The position numbers were made by a program, and so were the translations under genes. 64,000 nucleotides of DNA, taken from assembly GCA_037189585.1 (NCBI GenBank), contig JBBCJA010000009.1:136228-200227 (forward strand), read 5' to 3'. The notes under the pieces are model-generated. The model was not told the DNA's origin, did no database searches, and worked only from the letters and a program-made list of their open reading frames with translations. Of the stretch, positions 52,301 to 60,645 are shown piece after piece. Source of the stretch: JAEXNA01 sp037189585 (lineage in GTDB: Bacteria > Vulcanimicrobiota > Xenobia > Xenobiales > JADMJV01). The number at the start of each line of letters is the position of its first letter. Position 1 is the stretch's first letter.

Positions 52301-52469
52301 CCGAGTATCGAAAGACGCCCGATTGCTGACTCTCAAAGGGGAACAGCTCAAGGAGTTGGTCTACGTCATGCCCGACATCGCCTTCACCATCTTCAAAGTC
52401 CTCTCTCAGAGGCTTCGCAAGTCGGATCGACGCCTGGACAGTGTTCGTAAAGAGCGCAAAGAGGCCTGA
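49347..52469 (+). CDS. Twelve-helix transporter-like domain fused to HEAT repeats and a cyclic-nucleotide-binding domain
   Basis: A 1040-aa protein starting at GTG 49347 (AAGG about 7 nt upstream). Residues about 18-430 form a hydrophobic transporter-like region resembling the ADP/ATP-translocase (Npt1/Npt2-like) and MFS folds (FTGDFFDTLGAKRLFPLFTV, then ARLNRETLENALAAPVRNLI). Residues about 470-860 are HEAT repeats. Residues about 900-1035 are a cNMP-binding domain with the intact cassette YFGEMAILDNEPRSATARVS. It may be a nucleotide transporter or sensor gated by cAMP or cGMP. Confidence 0.88.
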   Translation: MIWTHLFPSVRRQERERFLFFFLLAALLVMGQTLGLVGAESLLLSHLGAKVLPPVFILASCSTVVGSLIYAVGVDNARNDNYFIRILGLFSVLISVSTLLAVGVPSLKSYGLVALFCLYYANFAICTNHYWTFTGDFFDTLGAKRLFPLFTVGSSLGGLCGGIVSTIVASQPGGATALLWGWVVLSLMAAAWLRYHKASLRRWGPLEIEESDETSMDGVKSSIRYLRNSRLGRLMVVSALFMVTSLFVSQYMYSGLFAAAFPNSDDLAGFFGMFLAAANAFELILEVSVTPMLLRRAGIANTNLVHPALTLLSFVLLGLAPGLASAVFARLNRETLENALAAPVRNLIFNALPARLRGRMRAFLEGMVVYSGMALAGLFLVCWEQVQGEATIATLGVLSVGGFVLACGFLATNYALKKDYLEQLLLAIREGRVELSASSSTLESLPARRLAELWKTLSQSGAQLPILEELSRALALRQFLSPLQESFATGDSRVRLVCLQSLVSLGPMQADLYLRKALKDESPRVRLYALRNLTRAAAPLIPECLGDPDPEIRAEAASRCQPVHEETLSSMLESSKPGHRLAALSRLPESMLDRAHKALESSGPEEVQAALKTLCRYSAAPSVGELKRLYSSPAAKVRLEALRALVDGHRERGEDALELLSRGLSDPDREVRHSTVTRFVALGPAGRPWLEDAVSSAESHRAHSGIRALAQISNEEARPLFAKESVHRAKRAWLHSLEAAKLEKSATESLADQFLVLALKDSAARDLSTCFRLLEAMEEPKIVLSVEKVLRFAHARIRADALEVLSNLGVRESTAILVHLLEEGDIIERERALAGRVPPPRDRRTLLAQLECCADRWLRLAAHACLSEEFDDNQEQEPGSPSSLREEVVLMEHLLMLQSVPLFATMTLEQLEAIHLCLSEQHYTLGEHVFAEGDVGDEMYIVAEGEIEILIDVENSDPLLLATVAPGSYFGEMAILDNEPRSATARVSKDARLLTLKGEQLKELVYVMPDIAFTIFKVLSQRLRKSDRRLDSVRKERKEA

Positions 52470-52559
52470 CTCGCCACCGTGCCCCGGAATGGAAATGTTA
52501 GACTTCGTTAACATTTCGGAAACAAAGTTTGCCGGCGGCTCGGCTATCCTAGCAGTGAG

Positions 52560-53060
52560 ATGTTGAGCTTAGGCAGCATAGGATCATCTTATGATCGCTA
52601 CAACACGCTGTACCAAATGGCCTTAGAGCGTGATGTGTCGACCGTCGATACCGCCGAAGCCGAGAACGGTGCCGCGGTCAGCGATAGTTTTCGTGCCGCC
52701 AACAAGCAGAACAGTGCGGAAGAAAAGGTTCCTCTCTCCACCTTCACCAAGCGGGTCGCTCACTTCAGCCAACTGGTGAAAAAGGAAGCCGGCAAGAAAG
52801 ACGACGTCGAAAAATCCTCCTGCCCCATCGATAAGGCGAGAGCCGAAAGTTTGACCGGTATGAACGCCCCTCTGAACTGGCTGGTCGCCGATCAGATGGG
52901 TGGCCAGGTCGAAACTCCTCAACGCGAGGACTTTTCTGGAGATGCTCCCGAGTTCTCTTTTCAAAGTCCAGCCGCGGTCTTCGCACCAGAGCCGACAATT
53001 GAGGAGTCGTCCGGCGGTACTCTCCTGAGCCAGGAGTGGCTCCTGACCCCCTGCGCCTAA
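52560..53060 (+). CDS. Uncharacterised soluble protein upstream of the prepilin operon
   Basis: A 166-aa protein, serine- and glutamate-rich, with no signal peptide, membrane segment or known motif. It starts with MLSLGSIGSSYDRYNTLYQMAL. The frame is open and the codon use matches the neighbours, so it is probably real. It precedes the prepilin operon by 78 bp. I do not recognise it. Confidence 0.55.
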   Translation: MLSLGSIGSSYDRYNTLYQMALERDVSTVDTAEAENGAAVSDSFRAANKQNSAEEKVPLSTFTKRVAHFSQLVKKEAGKKDDVEKSSCPIDKARAESLTGMNAPLNWLVADQMGGQVETPQREDFSGDAPEFSFQSPAAVFAPEPTIEESSGGTLLSQEWLLTPCA

Positions 53061-53138
53061 CCCTCTGACTTTCCACGCCCGAAGTGGGACTGGTCCCACC
53101 AGGTTTTCCTCGAAGTCTTCTGCTATTATCTCTATCGT

Positions 53139-53573
53139 ATGCGACTTCGTGGCTTCTCACTGGCTGAAACAATCATCGCCATTTCCGTCCTGGCCATTCT
53201 AGTCATGACCCTTGGAGGGTTGATCGCGACCGGACTCGCCTCTAGCGACAAAGGCGAGGAGGGGATAACCGCCGTCCATGTGGCGGAAAGCGAAATGAGT
53301 CGATGGAAATCCCGCCCCTATTCGGAACTTTTCGCGCTCTCGGGTCAGACGCTACCACCCGAACCCCGTTCGAGCGATGGAAGGGAACATCGGTGCGCGG
53401 TCACAGTCAAGCCTCTGATGCCGGTTAATCTGAATCCGAGTGGGAGAGTCCTATGCCTGACCGTCAAGGTGGAGTGGGTAGAGTCCACGGCCCTGGGCTC
53501 CGGTGGGACGAGGACGGAGCGACCCGCTTCACTCGTGTTGGAATCCGTCGTGGGTCCTGGAGCATCCCTATGA
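53139..53573 (+). CDS. Type IV prepilin-like protein (PilV-type)
   Basis: A 144-aa protein with a class III signal: MRLRG followed by FSLAETIIAISVLAILVM, so PilD-type cleavage would occur after Gly5, leaving Phe as the first residue and Glu at +5. The remaining domain is a short beta-rich pilin head. It would act as a minor pilin or pseudopilin in a type II secretion or type IV pilus system. The stop overlaps the next start by 4 bp. Confidence 0.88.
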   Translation: MRLRGFSLAETIIAISVLAILVMTLGGLIATGLASSDKGEEGITAVHVAESEMSRWKSRPYSELFALSGQTLPPEPRSSDGREHRCAVTVKPLMPVNLNPSGRVLCLTVKVEWVESTALGSGGTRTERPASLVLESVVGPGASL

Positions 53574-55486
53574 AACGCTCTCGTGGAATCGTCTTCGTCT
53601 CCCTACTCGTCGTCATAGTGGTCGTGACCATGCTCACGGTGGCGTTTCTGGCTAGGAGTCGCGGAACGCTTTTCGGCGCCGCCTCCTATCGCGACGGGGT
53701 CCGAGCCGAGCAGGCCGCGCGCGGCGGTGTGAATCATCTTATCGCCATTCTGGAAAATGACCGGGACTTTATCTCCGACCTGGAAGGCAAGCTTGAAGGA
53801 GCAACCTACGGCGTCACCTTCAATCCGGGCAATCCCTATTTTTCGGTCAACAACTTATCCAACCCCGGGGTTTCGACCCAAACGAGCTGCCAGGGCTATA
53901 AAGTCACGGGGCACACGGCCGACCTGGTCGTCGTCGGACGCTGCGGACAAAGCCGCCGAGCACTTCGAGTTGTCGTTCAGCAAGGCGTCACAGCCGGGCG
54001 ATCGGTCGCGGCCGTGGGGCGCGTCCGACTGTCCGGCCGAGTCGAAGTCGATGGGGTGACCGCCGCGGGAGACCGAGCTGACATTTTCAAGACGCCGATG
54101 GAACTCAATCCCGAGGGCCAGGCTCCGGGAGGTATCCTGAGTAAGTATCGAGGCCTATCTGGAGGACCGCCGGCCATCGAGTGGACAGGAGGCCCCAGCT
54201 TTACCCTGGGCCAACTGAGCCGCTTAGAGACAGCTCCAGCGGAATCCGGCGGCCAAGGAGTCAGCACGAATCTGGTCGCCCTTTACCCGGACAAGATCGT
54301 CGACCAGGGTGCCGCTGACGCGATTCCCGACATTGACGTGGCCGCTATGGTTCTAGCTGGTATGTCCAGCCCGCCTCTTCCCGGAGGGTCCACCGTTATC
54401 GGTTACGTTCAGGTCAACGACCAGAGGAGCGTTTCAGGAAACTTGACGGTCAACGGCGATCTCATGCTCTCCCAGGGCACCCTCTACGTCAACGGGGACC
54501 TGACCGTCAACGGAGGTATTTCCGGAATCGGAGCGCTCTACGTCGCGGGCGATGTGACGGTCAATGGTGGAAATGCCGTCATCCAAACGAGTCAACCGAG
54601 CGGCGCCGCGCTTTTCGTCGGCGGAGACGTGACTCTGCAAGGTATCGACGCCCAAGGCTACCTGGACAGTCTGGCCGCGGGCAACGCTCCTCTCGCGGAT
54701 GCCGTTACCAAACTGAGGCAGGGACTAGAGGAGTATGCCGAAGCTCAAGATGCGCCGACCATGTGGTGGAACAGCGTGAAAATGGCCAAGCACCTTGAGC
54801 CATGGGACCACCCAAACTCTCAAACTCCATGGGTTAGTCCGATTCCCGGACCCAACGGCACCTTCAACACGGGTCGCAGCAACGGCCTTGTGCCGGCGGT
54901 CCTGGTCCACCTTAAGTCTATTCCTGGCTACGCCTCCGATCCTCGGACGGTCAAGCTGATCAGGGCCTTGGAACAAGTGCAGTATCACTTCCGGCATAAC
55001 CGGCACAATGTTCGCCAGGGCATGCGTTCTCTGTCCGGGATGCAACTCGCGCTCACGAATGACTACAGGCTTGCCGCCGTCGACCCAACCGGTGCTCTTA
55101 GCCTGATCTCCATAGGAGATTTCGACACGGAGGAATTTGTTCTCGGCGGAAACCACTGGGATGACGAGGGGCTGGAGGATCCCACCACCTGGACGCACGA
55201 CCGAATCCGTCACGATAGCCGGCCCGAAGTCCACAAAGCGCGTCGAGATGCGTTCCTGCGCTACAATCCGCTCGATCTCTCCTGGCTTGGGTCCTCCTCC
55301 TTCCAAGGTGTTGTTTACGCTCGAGGCTCAGTCCACGCGGACACGCGATTTCGCATTCTCGGTTCCTTGATCAGTCTGGGAGATGTCCAGTTGACCAACG
55401 ACACGACTCTGATTTTCAATCAAGAGTATCTGTCGCTTTTTGGAAACAGCCTTCCCCTGGGGATAGTGCACGCCGAAGAGATATGA
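53570..55486 (+). CDS. GspK/PilX-like minor (pseudo)pilin with a large beta-rich domain
   Basis: A 638-aa protein. The N-terminus MKRSRGIVFVSLLVVIVVVT has a Gly6 cleavage site but no Glu at +5, as in the GspK/PilX tip pilins. Residues about 265-370 repeat short units such as VNGDLTVNGG and VAGDVTVNGG that resemble beta-roll or bactofilin-like strands. ATG 53570 overlaps the previous stop by 4 bp (ATGA). It is unusually long for a pilin and likely forms a pilus tip or a surface adhesin. Confidence 0.82.
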   Translation: MKRSRGIVFVSLLVVIVVVTMLTVAFLARSRGTLFGAASYRDGVRAEQAARGGVNHLIAILENDRDFISDLEGKLEGATYGVTFNPGNPYFSVNNLSNPGVSTQTSCQGYKVTGHTADLVVVGRCGQSRRALRVVVQQGVTAGRSVAAVGRVRLSGRVEVDGVTAAGDRADIFKTPMELNPEGQAPGGILSKYRGLSGGPPAIEWTGGPSFTLGQLSRLETAPAESGGQGVSTNLVALYPDKIVDQGAADAIPDIDVAAMVLAGMSSPPLPGGSTVIGYVQVNDQRSVSGNLTVNGDLMLSQGTLYVNGDLTVNGGISGIGALYVAGDVTVNGGNAVIQTSQPSGAALFVGGDVTLQGIDAQGYLDSLAAGNAPLADAVTKLRQGLEEYAEAQDAPTMWWNSVKMAKHLEPWDHPNSQTPWVSPIPGPNGTFNTGRSNGLVPAVLVHLKSIPGYASDPRTVKLIRALEQVQYHFRHNRHNVRQGMRSLSGMQLALTNDYRLAAVDPTGALSLISIGDFDTEEFVLGGNHWDDEGLEDPTTWTHDRIRHDSRPEVHKARRDAFLRYNPLDLSWLGSSSFQGVVYARGSVHADTRFRILGSLISLGDVQLTNDTTLIFNQEYLSLFGNSLPLGIVHAEEI

Positions 55487-56103
55487 GGTCGATTCGCTCT
55501 CGAGCCGGCGCCTCTTTAGCCGAGGTGATCGTCGTTTGTCTCCTTTTCCTTCTCGCTATGGCGCTGATCGCGACGTTGTTTAGCTATGGAGTTCGCATGA
55601 CCCGAGCGGGAGAAGGCCGGGCTGACCAAAGCTCCGGCCGAACGAAGGTCGCGAGCCTCCTGCGACAAGCGATGCTCTCCAGCTATCAGAGCGGTAACAC
55701 CGCTTTCTATCGCGACAACAACCCGGACGATCTCGTTCTGTCGTTCATTAGTACGCGCGATGCCGACGGAGCGCGGGATTGGGACGACGGAACTCAGCAG
55801 CCGGTCTTTCACGGATACGAAGTGTTTTATCGCGAGCCGAGCGATGGTAGCTTGCGGTGGTGTCGTATCGGGACAGCAAAGAGCAAGATCGCCTCCGCTC
55901 TGGGAAAGTCTGATATCCTGACGAAGCTGTCGCCACAGGATCTCAAACTGGCCGATTCCGTGAAAAGCTTCCAGCTCTACTCCCCAGACGATGGGTCGAT
56001 CCGACAAGAATGGGCCAATCCGCTTGGAGTGAGACTCACCCTCGAGACCACTCGCTCCACCACTATCGTCACGGAGATCCCATTCAAGTTCGTCTCGCTC
56101 TAG
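55483..56103 (+). CDS. Prepilin-like protein (GspJ/PilW-type)
   Basis: A 206-aa protein with a prepilin signal MRSIRSRAGASLAEVIVVCL: probable cleavage lies after the Gly-Ala pair, with Glu conserved at about +4/+5, followed by a hydrophobic helix. The C-terminal domain is beta-rich, as in GspJ/PilW. It completes a three-gene operon with 4-bp overlaps at both junctions. No assembly ATPase, secretin or PilD lies in the window, so those components must be elsewhere. Confidence 0.85.
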   Translation: MRSIRSRAGASLAEVIVVCLLFLLAMALIATLFSYGVRMTRAGEGRADQSSGRTKVASLLRQAMLSSYQSGNTAFYRDNNPDDLVLSFISTRDADGARDWDDGTQQPVFHGYEVFYREPSDGSLRWCRIGTAKSKIASALGKSDILTKLSPQDLKLADSVKSFQLYSPDDGSIRQEWANPLGVRLTLETTRSTTIVTEIPFKFVSL

Positions 56104-56135
56104 GATCTAGCTGGCCGCTGGGGAAAGGGCTTGTT

Positions 56136-57656
56136 ATGAGTGGTCAGACTCTGCTCCAAACCGCGCTTGCCCTGTTGTTGGCCGCGAAGCTCTTCAGCAT
56201 GCCGTGCTCGGCGGAAACAATCTGGGCCTATCCCTACCTGCAAAATGTCGCTACGACATCGGCCGATCTTCTTTGGGTCAGCGACACCCCCACCCCCGTC
56301 ACGGTCGAATTAGGCGGCCGAAGTTACCTGAGCCGGTCCCGGGAAGCCGGTGAATTGGATTTTTCTCCCGAGGAGAAGCGAGAATTTCCCCAACTCGGGT
56401 CGAGCTCATCTCGTTATCTTCACAAGGTTCAGATAGACAGACTCAAGGCCGGCAGCCGATATCCTTACAAGGTTCAACTCGTGAGGCCATTCCAAGCCAG
56501 CTTTCGCACTCTTCCCAGCGGAAGAACCAGCTATCGATTCATAGCATACTCCGACAGCGAGACTGAACCCGAGAGCGTGGGAAAGCCTACCGGCTGGCCA
56601 TCCAGCGATGACCCCAAACGAGTCTACTTGACCGACCAGGACACTGGGTACAGGGCGAACCTTCAACTGATTCGTGAGCGCCAACCGCAGGCCGTGCTCA
56701 TCGCCGGCGATCTGGTGGAAAGCGGGGGGGAGCAGCGGGACTGGGACGAGTTCTGGAGACACAATACCGACCCTGACGGAGCCAGGTCGCTGGCCAGCCA
56801 GATCCCGATTCTGCCCGCGGTGGGAAATCACGACACTTACGGCGGGCCCCGCAACGGCAAATACGAGCGTTCCGCCGTCAAAGCCGCACGCGATAAGTAT
56901 TTCACTTACTTTCAGCCAACCGTTCCCGGCCAGCCACGGGAATACTATTCGGTCCTTCTGGGCCCCGCGCGCCTCATCTTTCTCGACTCTTGCGACGGAG
57001 CGCCTCATAAGTCGGCCCAGGATTCCAACTTCCACATGGAAGCCGCTCCGGATCTCGTGCCTGACTTCAACCCCGGTTCTCCTCAGTATCTGTGGTTAGA
57101 AAAAGAGTTAGCCCGAGCGCAAAGAGAAGACGCCTTCACCTTCGTCGTGTTTCACCACTGCCCGTACTCCAGTGGCCCCCACGGCTATCCGCCCGGTGAG
57201 GGTCAAGGCGAGGACCGGCAGTCGGGCCAACCTTTACGGGTCTGGACTCCGCTTTTTCTTCGCTACGGAGTGGATGCCGCCATCACCGGCCACGATGAAA
57301 TCTGGGAACGCTCGACAGTCGTGGGGGAAGAGGTTCTTCCCAACGGCAAAAAGCGAGCCCACACCCTTCAGGTCTACGACGTCGGGATCGGGGGAGATGG
57401 ACTGCGCCAGCCCGAAACCGACAACCCCTTTCGGAAATTCGCCGCCGACACCGGAGCTCCGGAGGTCTGGAAAGACGGCGTGCTGGTGTCGGGGGGCCGT
57501 CACTACGGGCATCTTGAGGTCAATCTCGAGCCGGTGGGGCGAAAGGGGTGGAAGGCGACCTTGGATCCCGTCTATCTTTTCCCCATCAAAGACGGCGACG
57601 GCTGGAGATTCGAGCGGCGTCTCTATCCTGACACCATCGTCTTGCAAGGGCGCTAG
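56136..57656 (+). CDS. Secreted purple-acid-phosphatase-like metallophosphoesterase
   Basis: A 506-aa protein with a signal peptide (MSGQTLLQTALALLLAAKLF), an N-terminal fibronectin-like domain (about residues 32-120) and a calcineurin-type domain. Its metal motifs read IAYSDSE, IAGDLVESGG, PAVGNHDTYGG and VVFHHCPYSSG. The last motif is GHDE (His386-Asp387-Glu388), where the family usually has GHxH, so one metal ligand appears replaced by Glu. It would hydrolyse phosphoesters outside the inner membrane. ATG 56136 has GGGAAAGGG upstream. Confidence 0.86.
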   Translation: MSGQTLLQTALALLLAAKLFSMPCSAETIWAYPYLQNVATTSADLLWVSDTPTPVTVELGGRSYLSRSREAGELDFSPEEKREFPQLGSSSSRYLHKVQIDRLKAGSRYPYKVQLVRPFQASFRTLPSGRTSYRFIAYSDSETEPESVGKPTGWPSSDDPKRVYLTDQDTGYRANLQLIRERQPQAVLIAGDLVESGGEQRDWDEFWRHNTDPDGARSLASQIPILPAVGNHDTYGGPRNGKYERSAVKAARDKYFTYFQPTVPGQPREYYSVLLGPARLIFLDSCDGAPHKSAQDSNFHMEAAPDLVPDFNPGSPQYLWLEKELARAQREDAFTFVVFHHCPYSSGPHGYPPGEGQGEDRQSGQPLRVWTPLFLRYGVDAAITGHDEIWERSTVVGEEVLPNGKKRAHTLQVYDVGIGGDGLRQPETDNPFRKFAADTGAPEVWKDGVLVSGGRHYGHLEVNLEPVGRKGWKATLDPVYLFPIKDGDGWRFERRLYPDTIVLQGR

Positions 57657-57671
57657 GAGTAATCTCTCAAG

Positions 57672-58661
57672 GTGTATTGGCTCGACACTCTGCATGCCAG
57701 GTTACGCAACGACGGTCACTTCTTTCCGGGAGGATGGGGCGATCCTGAGATCCTCAAACTCTCCCTGGTGCAAAAAGATCCGCCTCCGATGGGCGAATTC
57801 CGCTGCCTGAGTGAAGTCAAAAATCCCACCCACCTGGTTCGAGAGTATCGTTTTTCCTCTCCCCACACGGAGAGAAACCTTCCCAAGGAGTCTCAAGATG
57901 CCCGTTTTCTGATGCTGCTTCCTCGCGACTGGGATCTTTCGACCCGAATCTGCGTGCATCTGGCGGCCACCGGTGATGAAGGTTATGAAGGCCGGCACCG
58001 CCTGTTAGGCATTCCGCTCTTAGCTCACGGGATCGGCTCCATCATTTTGGAGAATCCCTTTTACGGAGTTCGCCGGCCTTCCCATCAAAAAGGAACATAT
58101 ATCGACACGGTCAGCCAACTCTGGCTGATGGGGATGACCGCGGTAGCCGAAAGTCGGGTCATCCTGGCCTGGCTCAAAGAGCAAGGCTTCACACGCCTGG
58201 GGGTGAGCGGCATCAGCATGGGCGGCCAGATCACTTCGCATGTAGCCGCTCTCCATCCCGACCCCCTGGCCGTTTGCGCCTGCATCGCCCCCAACTGCGC
58301 CAGCCCCGTCTTTCTCGAAGGCGTTCTTTCACGCTACACCAGCTGGACGGCGCTCGACCCCAATGAGAAAGAAGCTCGGCGCCGGCTCAAAGAGCAGCTC
58401 GACCGCTCGGACCTGCGCCTTTTCCCCAAGCCGGCCCGTCCCGACTGCTGCATCTGGGTGGCGGCAAGCTACGACGCTTACGTCAACGCCGACGCCTGTC
58501 GCGCCACCCAGGCGACGTGGCCGGAGTCCACCATCCGCTGGCTGGCCTCCGGCCACGTCTCCTCCGTGCTCTTTCGACGCAAGGCTTTTATGAAAGGGAT
58601 CCTCGACTCGTTCCGCTTGTTGGATCTCCCGCCGGTGGATGTCGGAGGGTGGCTCCCCTGA
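57672..58661 (+). CDS. Alpha/beta hydrolase of the DUF2048/ABHD18 family
   Basis: A 329-aa protein, GTG start at 57672. The nucleophile elbow GVSGISMGGQITS lies mid-protein, and the family blocks IILENPFYGVRRPSHQKG and YDAYVNADA are present. A histidine near the C-terminus (ASGHVSSVLF) completes the triad. ABHD18-like proteins are mainly known from eukaryotes and some bacteria; the substrate is unknown. It follows the metallophosphoesterase by 15 bp. Confidence 0.86.
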   Translation: MYWLDTLHARLRNDGHFFPGGWGDPEILKLSLVQKDPPPMGEFRCLSEVKNPTHLVREYRFSSPHTERNLPKESQDARFLMLLPRDWDLSTRICVHLAATGDEGYEGRHRLLGIPLLAHGIGSIILENPFYGVRRPSHQKGTYIDTVSQLWLMGMTAVAESRVILAWLKEQGFTRLGVSGISMGGQITSHVAALHPDPLAVCACIAPNCASPVFLEGVLSRYTSWTALDPNEKEARRRLKEQLDRSDLRLFPKPARPDCCIWVAASYDAYVNADACRATQATWPESTIRWLASGHVSSVLFRRKAFMKGILDSFRLLDLPPVDVGGWLP

Positions 58662-59725
58662 AGCCACCGCACACAGGACGCGGGGCCAATCATAACCCAA
58701 CCAATCGGTTCACCGGAATCGAGTTGGAACGGGATCCGGAATTCTATGGCGGAGCCTTCGCCGAGGAGTGGGGTGAGCGCCCTCCCACGGCCTTTCTGCG
58801 CGACACCAGCCGCTCCGTGGTCAGTACCAACGACAGCCCCGACCTTCCCATGGAGGCCACCCTCAATCCCTATCGCGGATGCGAGCACGGCTGCGCTTAC
58901 TGCTACGCCCGTCCGACTCACGAGTATCTGGGATTCTCGGCCGGGCTCGACTTCGAGACCAACGTGCTGGTCAAAGAAGACGCGCCTCGACTTCTCCGCG
59001 AATACCTGTCGAGGCCAAAGTACCGTCCGGTAACCATCTCGCTCTCCGGGGTCACCGACGCCTATCAGCCGGTGGAGCGGCAGCTTCAACTGACCCGGCG
59101 GTGCCTCGAGGTGTTGCGGGATTTTCGCAATCCGGTCGGGATCGTGACCAAGAACTTTCTGGTCACTCGAGACCTGGACATTCTCTCGGAGATGGCGCGT
59201 TGGAACGGCGTCCACGTTCTGCTCTCGATCACGACTCTGGATGCCGAGCTAGCCCGGCGCATGGAGCCGCGAGCGGCGACGCCCGCGCGCCGTCTGGAGG
59301 CGGTGTCGCTCCTTAATGAGGTGGGAGTACCGACCTCGGTGATGGCCGCGCCCGTCATCCCCGGCCTGACCGACCACGAGCTCCCCTCCATCGTCGCGGC
59401 GGCGGCCGCGCACGGAGCCCGCGACGTGCACGCCATCCCCTTGCGACTCCCCGGGGCGGTGGTCCCCGTCTTCACCGCGTGGCTTAAGGAACACTACCCC
59501 GACCGCGTCGATCGCGTGCTCAACCGAATACGCTCCCTGCGCGGCGGGAAACTCAACGATCCCAACTTTCACACGCGCTTTCGCGGGGAGGGGCACGTGG
59601 CCGACGGCATCGTGCAGATGCTCAAGATCTCCCGCCGCAAAGCCGGGCTTCCTAAACCCTTTCCAGCCTTGAGCACGGAACACTTCCGAGTGCCGGGACC
59701 TCAACAGCTGGATCTGTTCAACTGA
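58649..59725 (+). CDS. PA0069-type radical SAM protein
   Basis: About 358 aa. A radical SAM cluster (GCEHGCAYCYARPTHEYLG, the CxxxCxxC type) follows an N-terminal region carrying the family block NRFTGIELERDP. The core continues KPRYRPVTISL-like and VTDAYQPVER motifs typical of this group, which is related to spore photoproduct lyase-like proteins. The start is uncertain: GTG 58649 has a GGAGG too close to it, whereas CTG 58658 is 9 nt from that GGAGG and overlaps the previous stop. The function is unknown. Confidence 0.9.
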   Translation: MAPLKPPHTGRGANHNPTNRFTGIELERDPEFYGGAFAEEWGERPPTAFLRDTSRSVVSTNDSPDLPMEATLNPYRGCEHGCAYCYARPTHEYLGFSAGLDFETNVLVKEDAPRLLREYLSRPKYRPVTISLSGVTDAYQPVERQLQLTRRCLEVLRDFRNPVGIVTKNFLVTRDLDILSEMARWNGVHVLLSITTLDAELARRMEPRAATPARRLEAVSLLNEVGVPTSVMAAPVIPGLTDHELPSIVAAAAAHGARDVHAIPLRLPGAVVPVFTAWLKEHYPDRVDRVLNRIRSLRGGKLNDPNFHTRFRGEGHVADGIVQMLKISRRKAGLPKPFPALSTEHFRVPGPQQLDLFN

Positions 59726-59831
59726 ACACCAGGCTCGCTAGGGCCTTGGAATCGTTTCCAGACTCCTTGCGCCCCCCTATCGCAAGGAAAGACTCAAAGG
59801 GACTACTTTCTCCATAAGGAATCAGTAAGCA

Positions 59832-60056
59832 ATGATTCATTCCGCTGTAACCATCAAGGGACAGACGACGATACCCAAGGAGATTCGTCGTGCTATGAAT
59901 ATCAAGCCAGGAGACCGCCTGGTCTACGTCGTGGACGCGGAGAATCGTGTTTACATTGAGCTACTGCAAGGAGCAGCCTCGCTCAAAGGGCGCTTGGCAA
60001 GCGACAAGGGAAAAGGGATGACCTTCACTCAGATTCGCGAGGCGGCCACCTCTTGA
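59832..60056 (+). CDS. AbrB/SpoVT-domain antitoxin
   Basis: A 74-aa DNA-binding protein with the swapped-hairpin AbrB motif (MIHSAVTIKGQTTIPKEIRR, then MNIKPGDRLVYVVDAE). In this size and position, 12 bp before a PIN-domain gene, it is the antitoxin of a type II VapBC-like pair and should repress its own promoter. It is intact even though its toxin gene has been split by a transposon-like insertion. Confidence 0.9.
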   Translation: MIHSAVTIKGQTTIPKEIRRAMNIKPGDRLVYVVDAENRVYIELLQGAASLKGRLASDKGKGMTFTQIREAATS

Positions 60057-60068
60057 GAGTCGCCGCCA

Positions 60069-60645
60069 GTGAAGCGGCGTAGGCTGATCGACACGAACCT
60101 CATCGTTCGGCACCTGGTTCAAGACCACCCTGAGCATGCGGCGAAGGCGGGCAAGCTTTTCGAGGCTTCCGATCAAGGAGAGTTGACGTTGGTGATTTTG
60201 CCGGCGGTTCTAGCTGAGTGCGTGTTTGTCTTGGAGTCCTTTTACGAACACTCACGACCGGAGATTGCCGAGGCTCTCAAAGATCTTATTGCTAGGGCGT
60301 GTCATCAATTGGCGTTCCGTCACTACACTTGCCCCTTTTCGCCCTCCCGGAGCGATATTTTATCTTAAATACGCTTGGTATTAGGCGAAAAATCTCACTC
60401 CGGGAGGACAAAAATGTTCTACGTGAATCTTGAAACGCCAATTAATGACACGCCCTAGTCCCGGCATAGAGAGCGCTGATCTTCCAGTGTCTTTGGATGC
60501 TCTCGCCAGATACTCTTCGTCTCGCCTGCATTTCATCGACTGTATGGTCGTATCGCGTGCCTCTCACGAAGCCATAACGGTGGCCACTTTCGATAAGAGG
60601 TTCAAGCAATTCAAAGATGTCATGGTGGACCTCAAAGTCGACTAA
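60069..60645 (+). pseudogene. PIN-domain (VapC-type) toxin gene interrupted by a MITE
   Basis: The first part (60069 onward) encodes RLIDTNLIVRHLVQDHPEHA and AECVFVLESFYEHSRPEIAE, the N-terminal acidic residues and helix of a PIN ribonuclease. It is broken at 60292 by the insert at 60292-60458. Removing the insert and one CTAG copy (163 bp) restores an unbroken 137-codon frame that ends FIDCMVVSRASHEAITVATF and DLKVD, with the remaining catalytic Asp residues. The repaired length is normal for VapC. The insertion is therefore recent enough to leave the frame intact. Confidence 0.92.
60292..60458 (+). mobile_element. MITE (IS5-like terminal repeats) inside the PIN toxin gene
   Basis: A 159-bp insert bounded by a 4-bp CTAG duplication (60292-60295 and 60455-60458). 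Terminal inverted repeats of about 23 bp (60294-60316 and 60434-60456, AGGGCGTGTCAT at the ends) differ at one position. An internal palindrome (60343-60352 with 60398-60407) suggests a folded element. It contains no transposase. CTAG duplications are typical of IS5-family elements, but this is not checked. Its parent transposase should be elsewhere in the genome. Confidence 0.88.
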
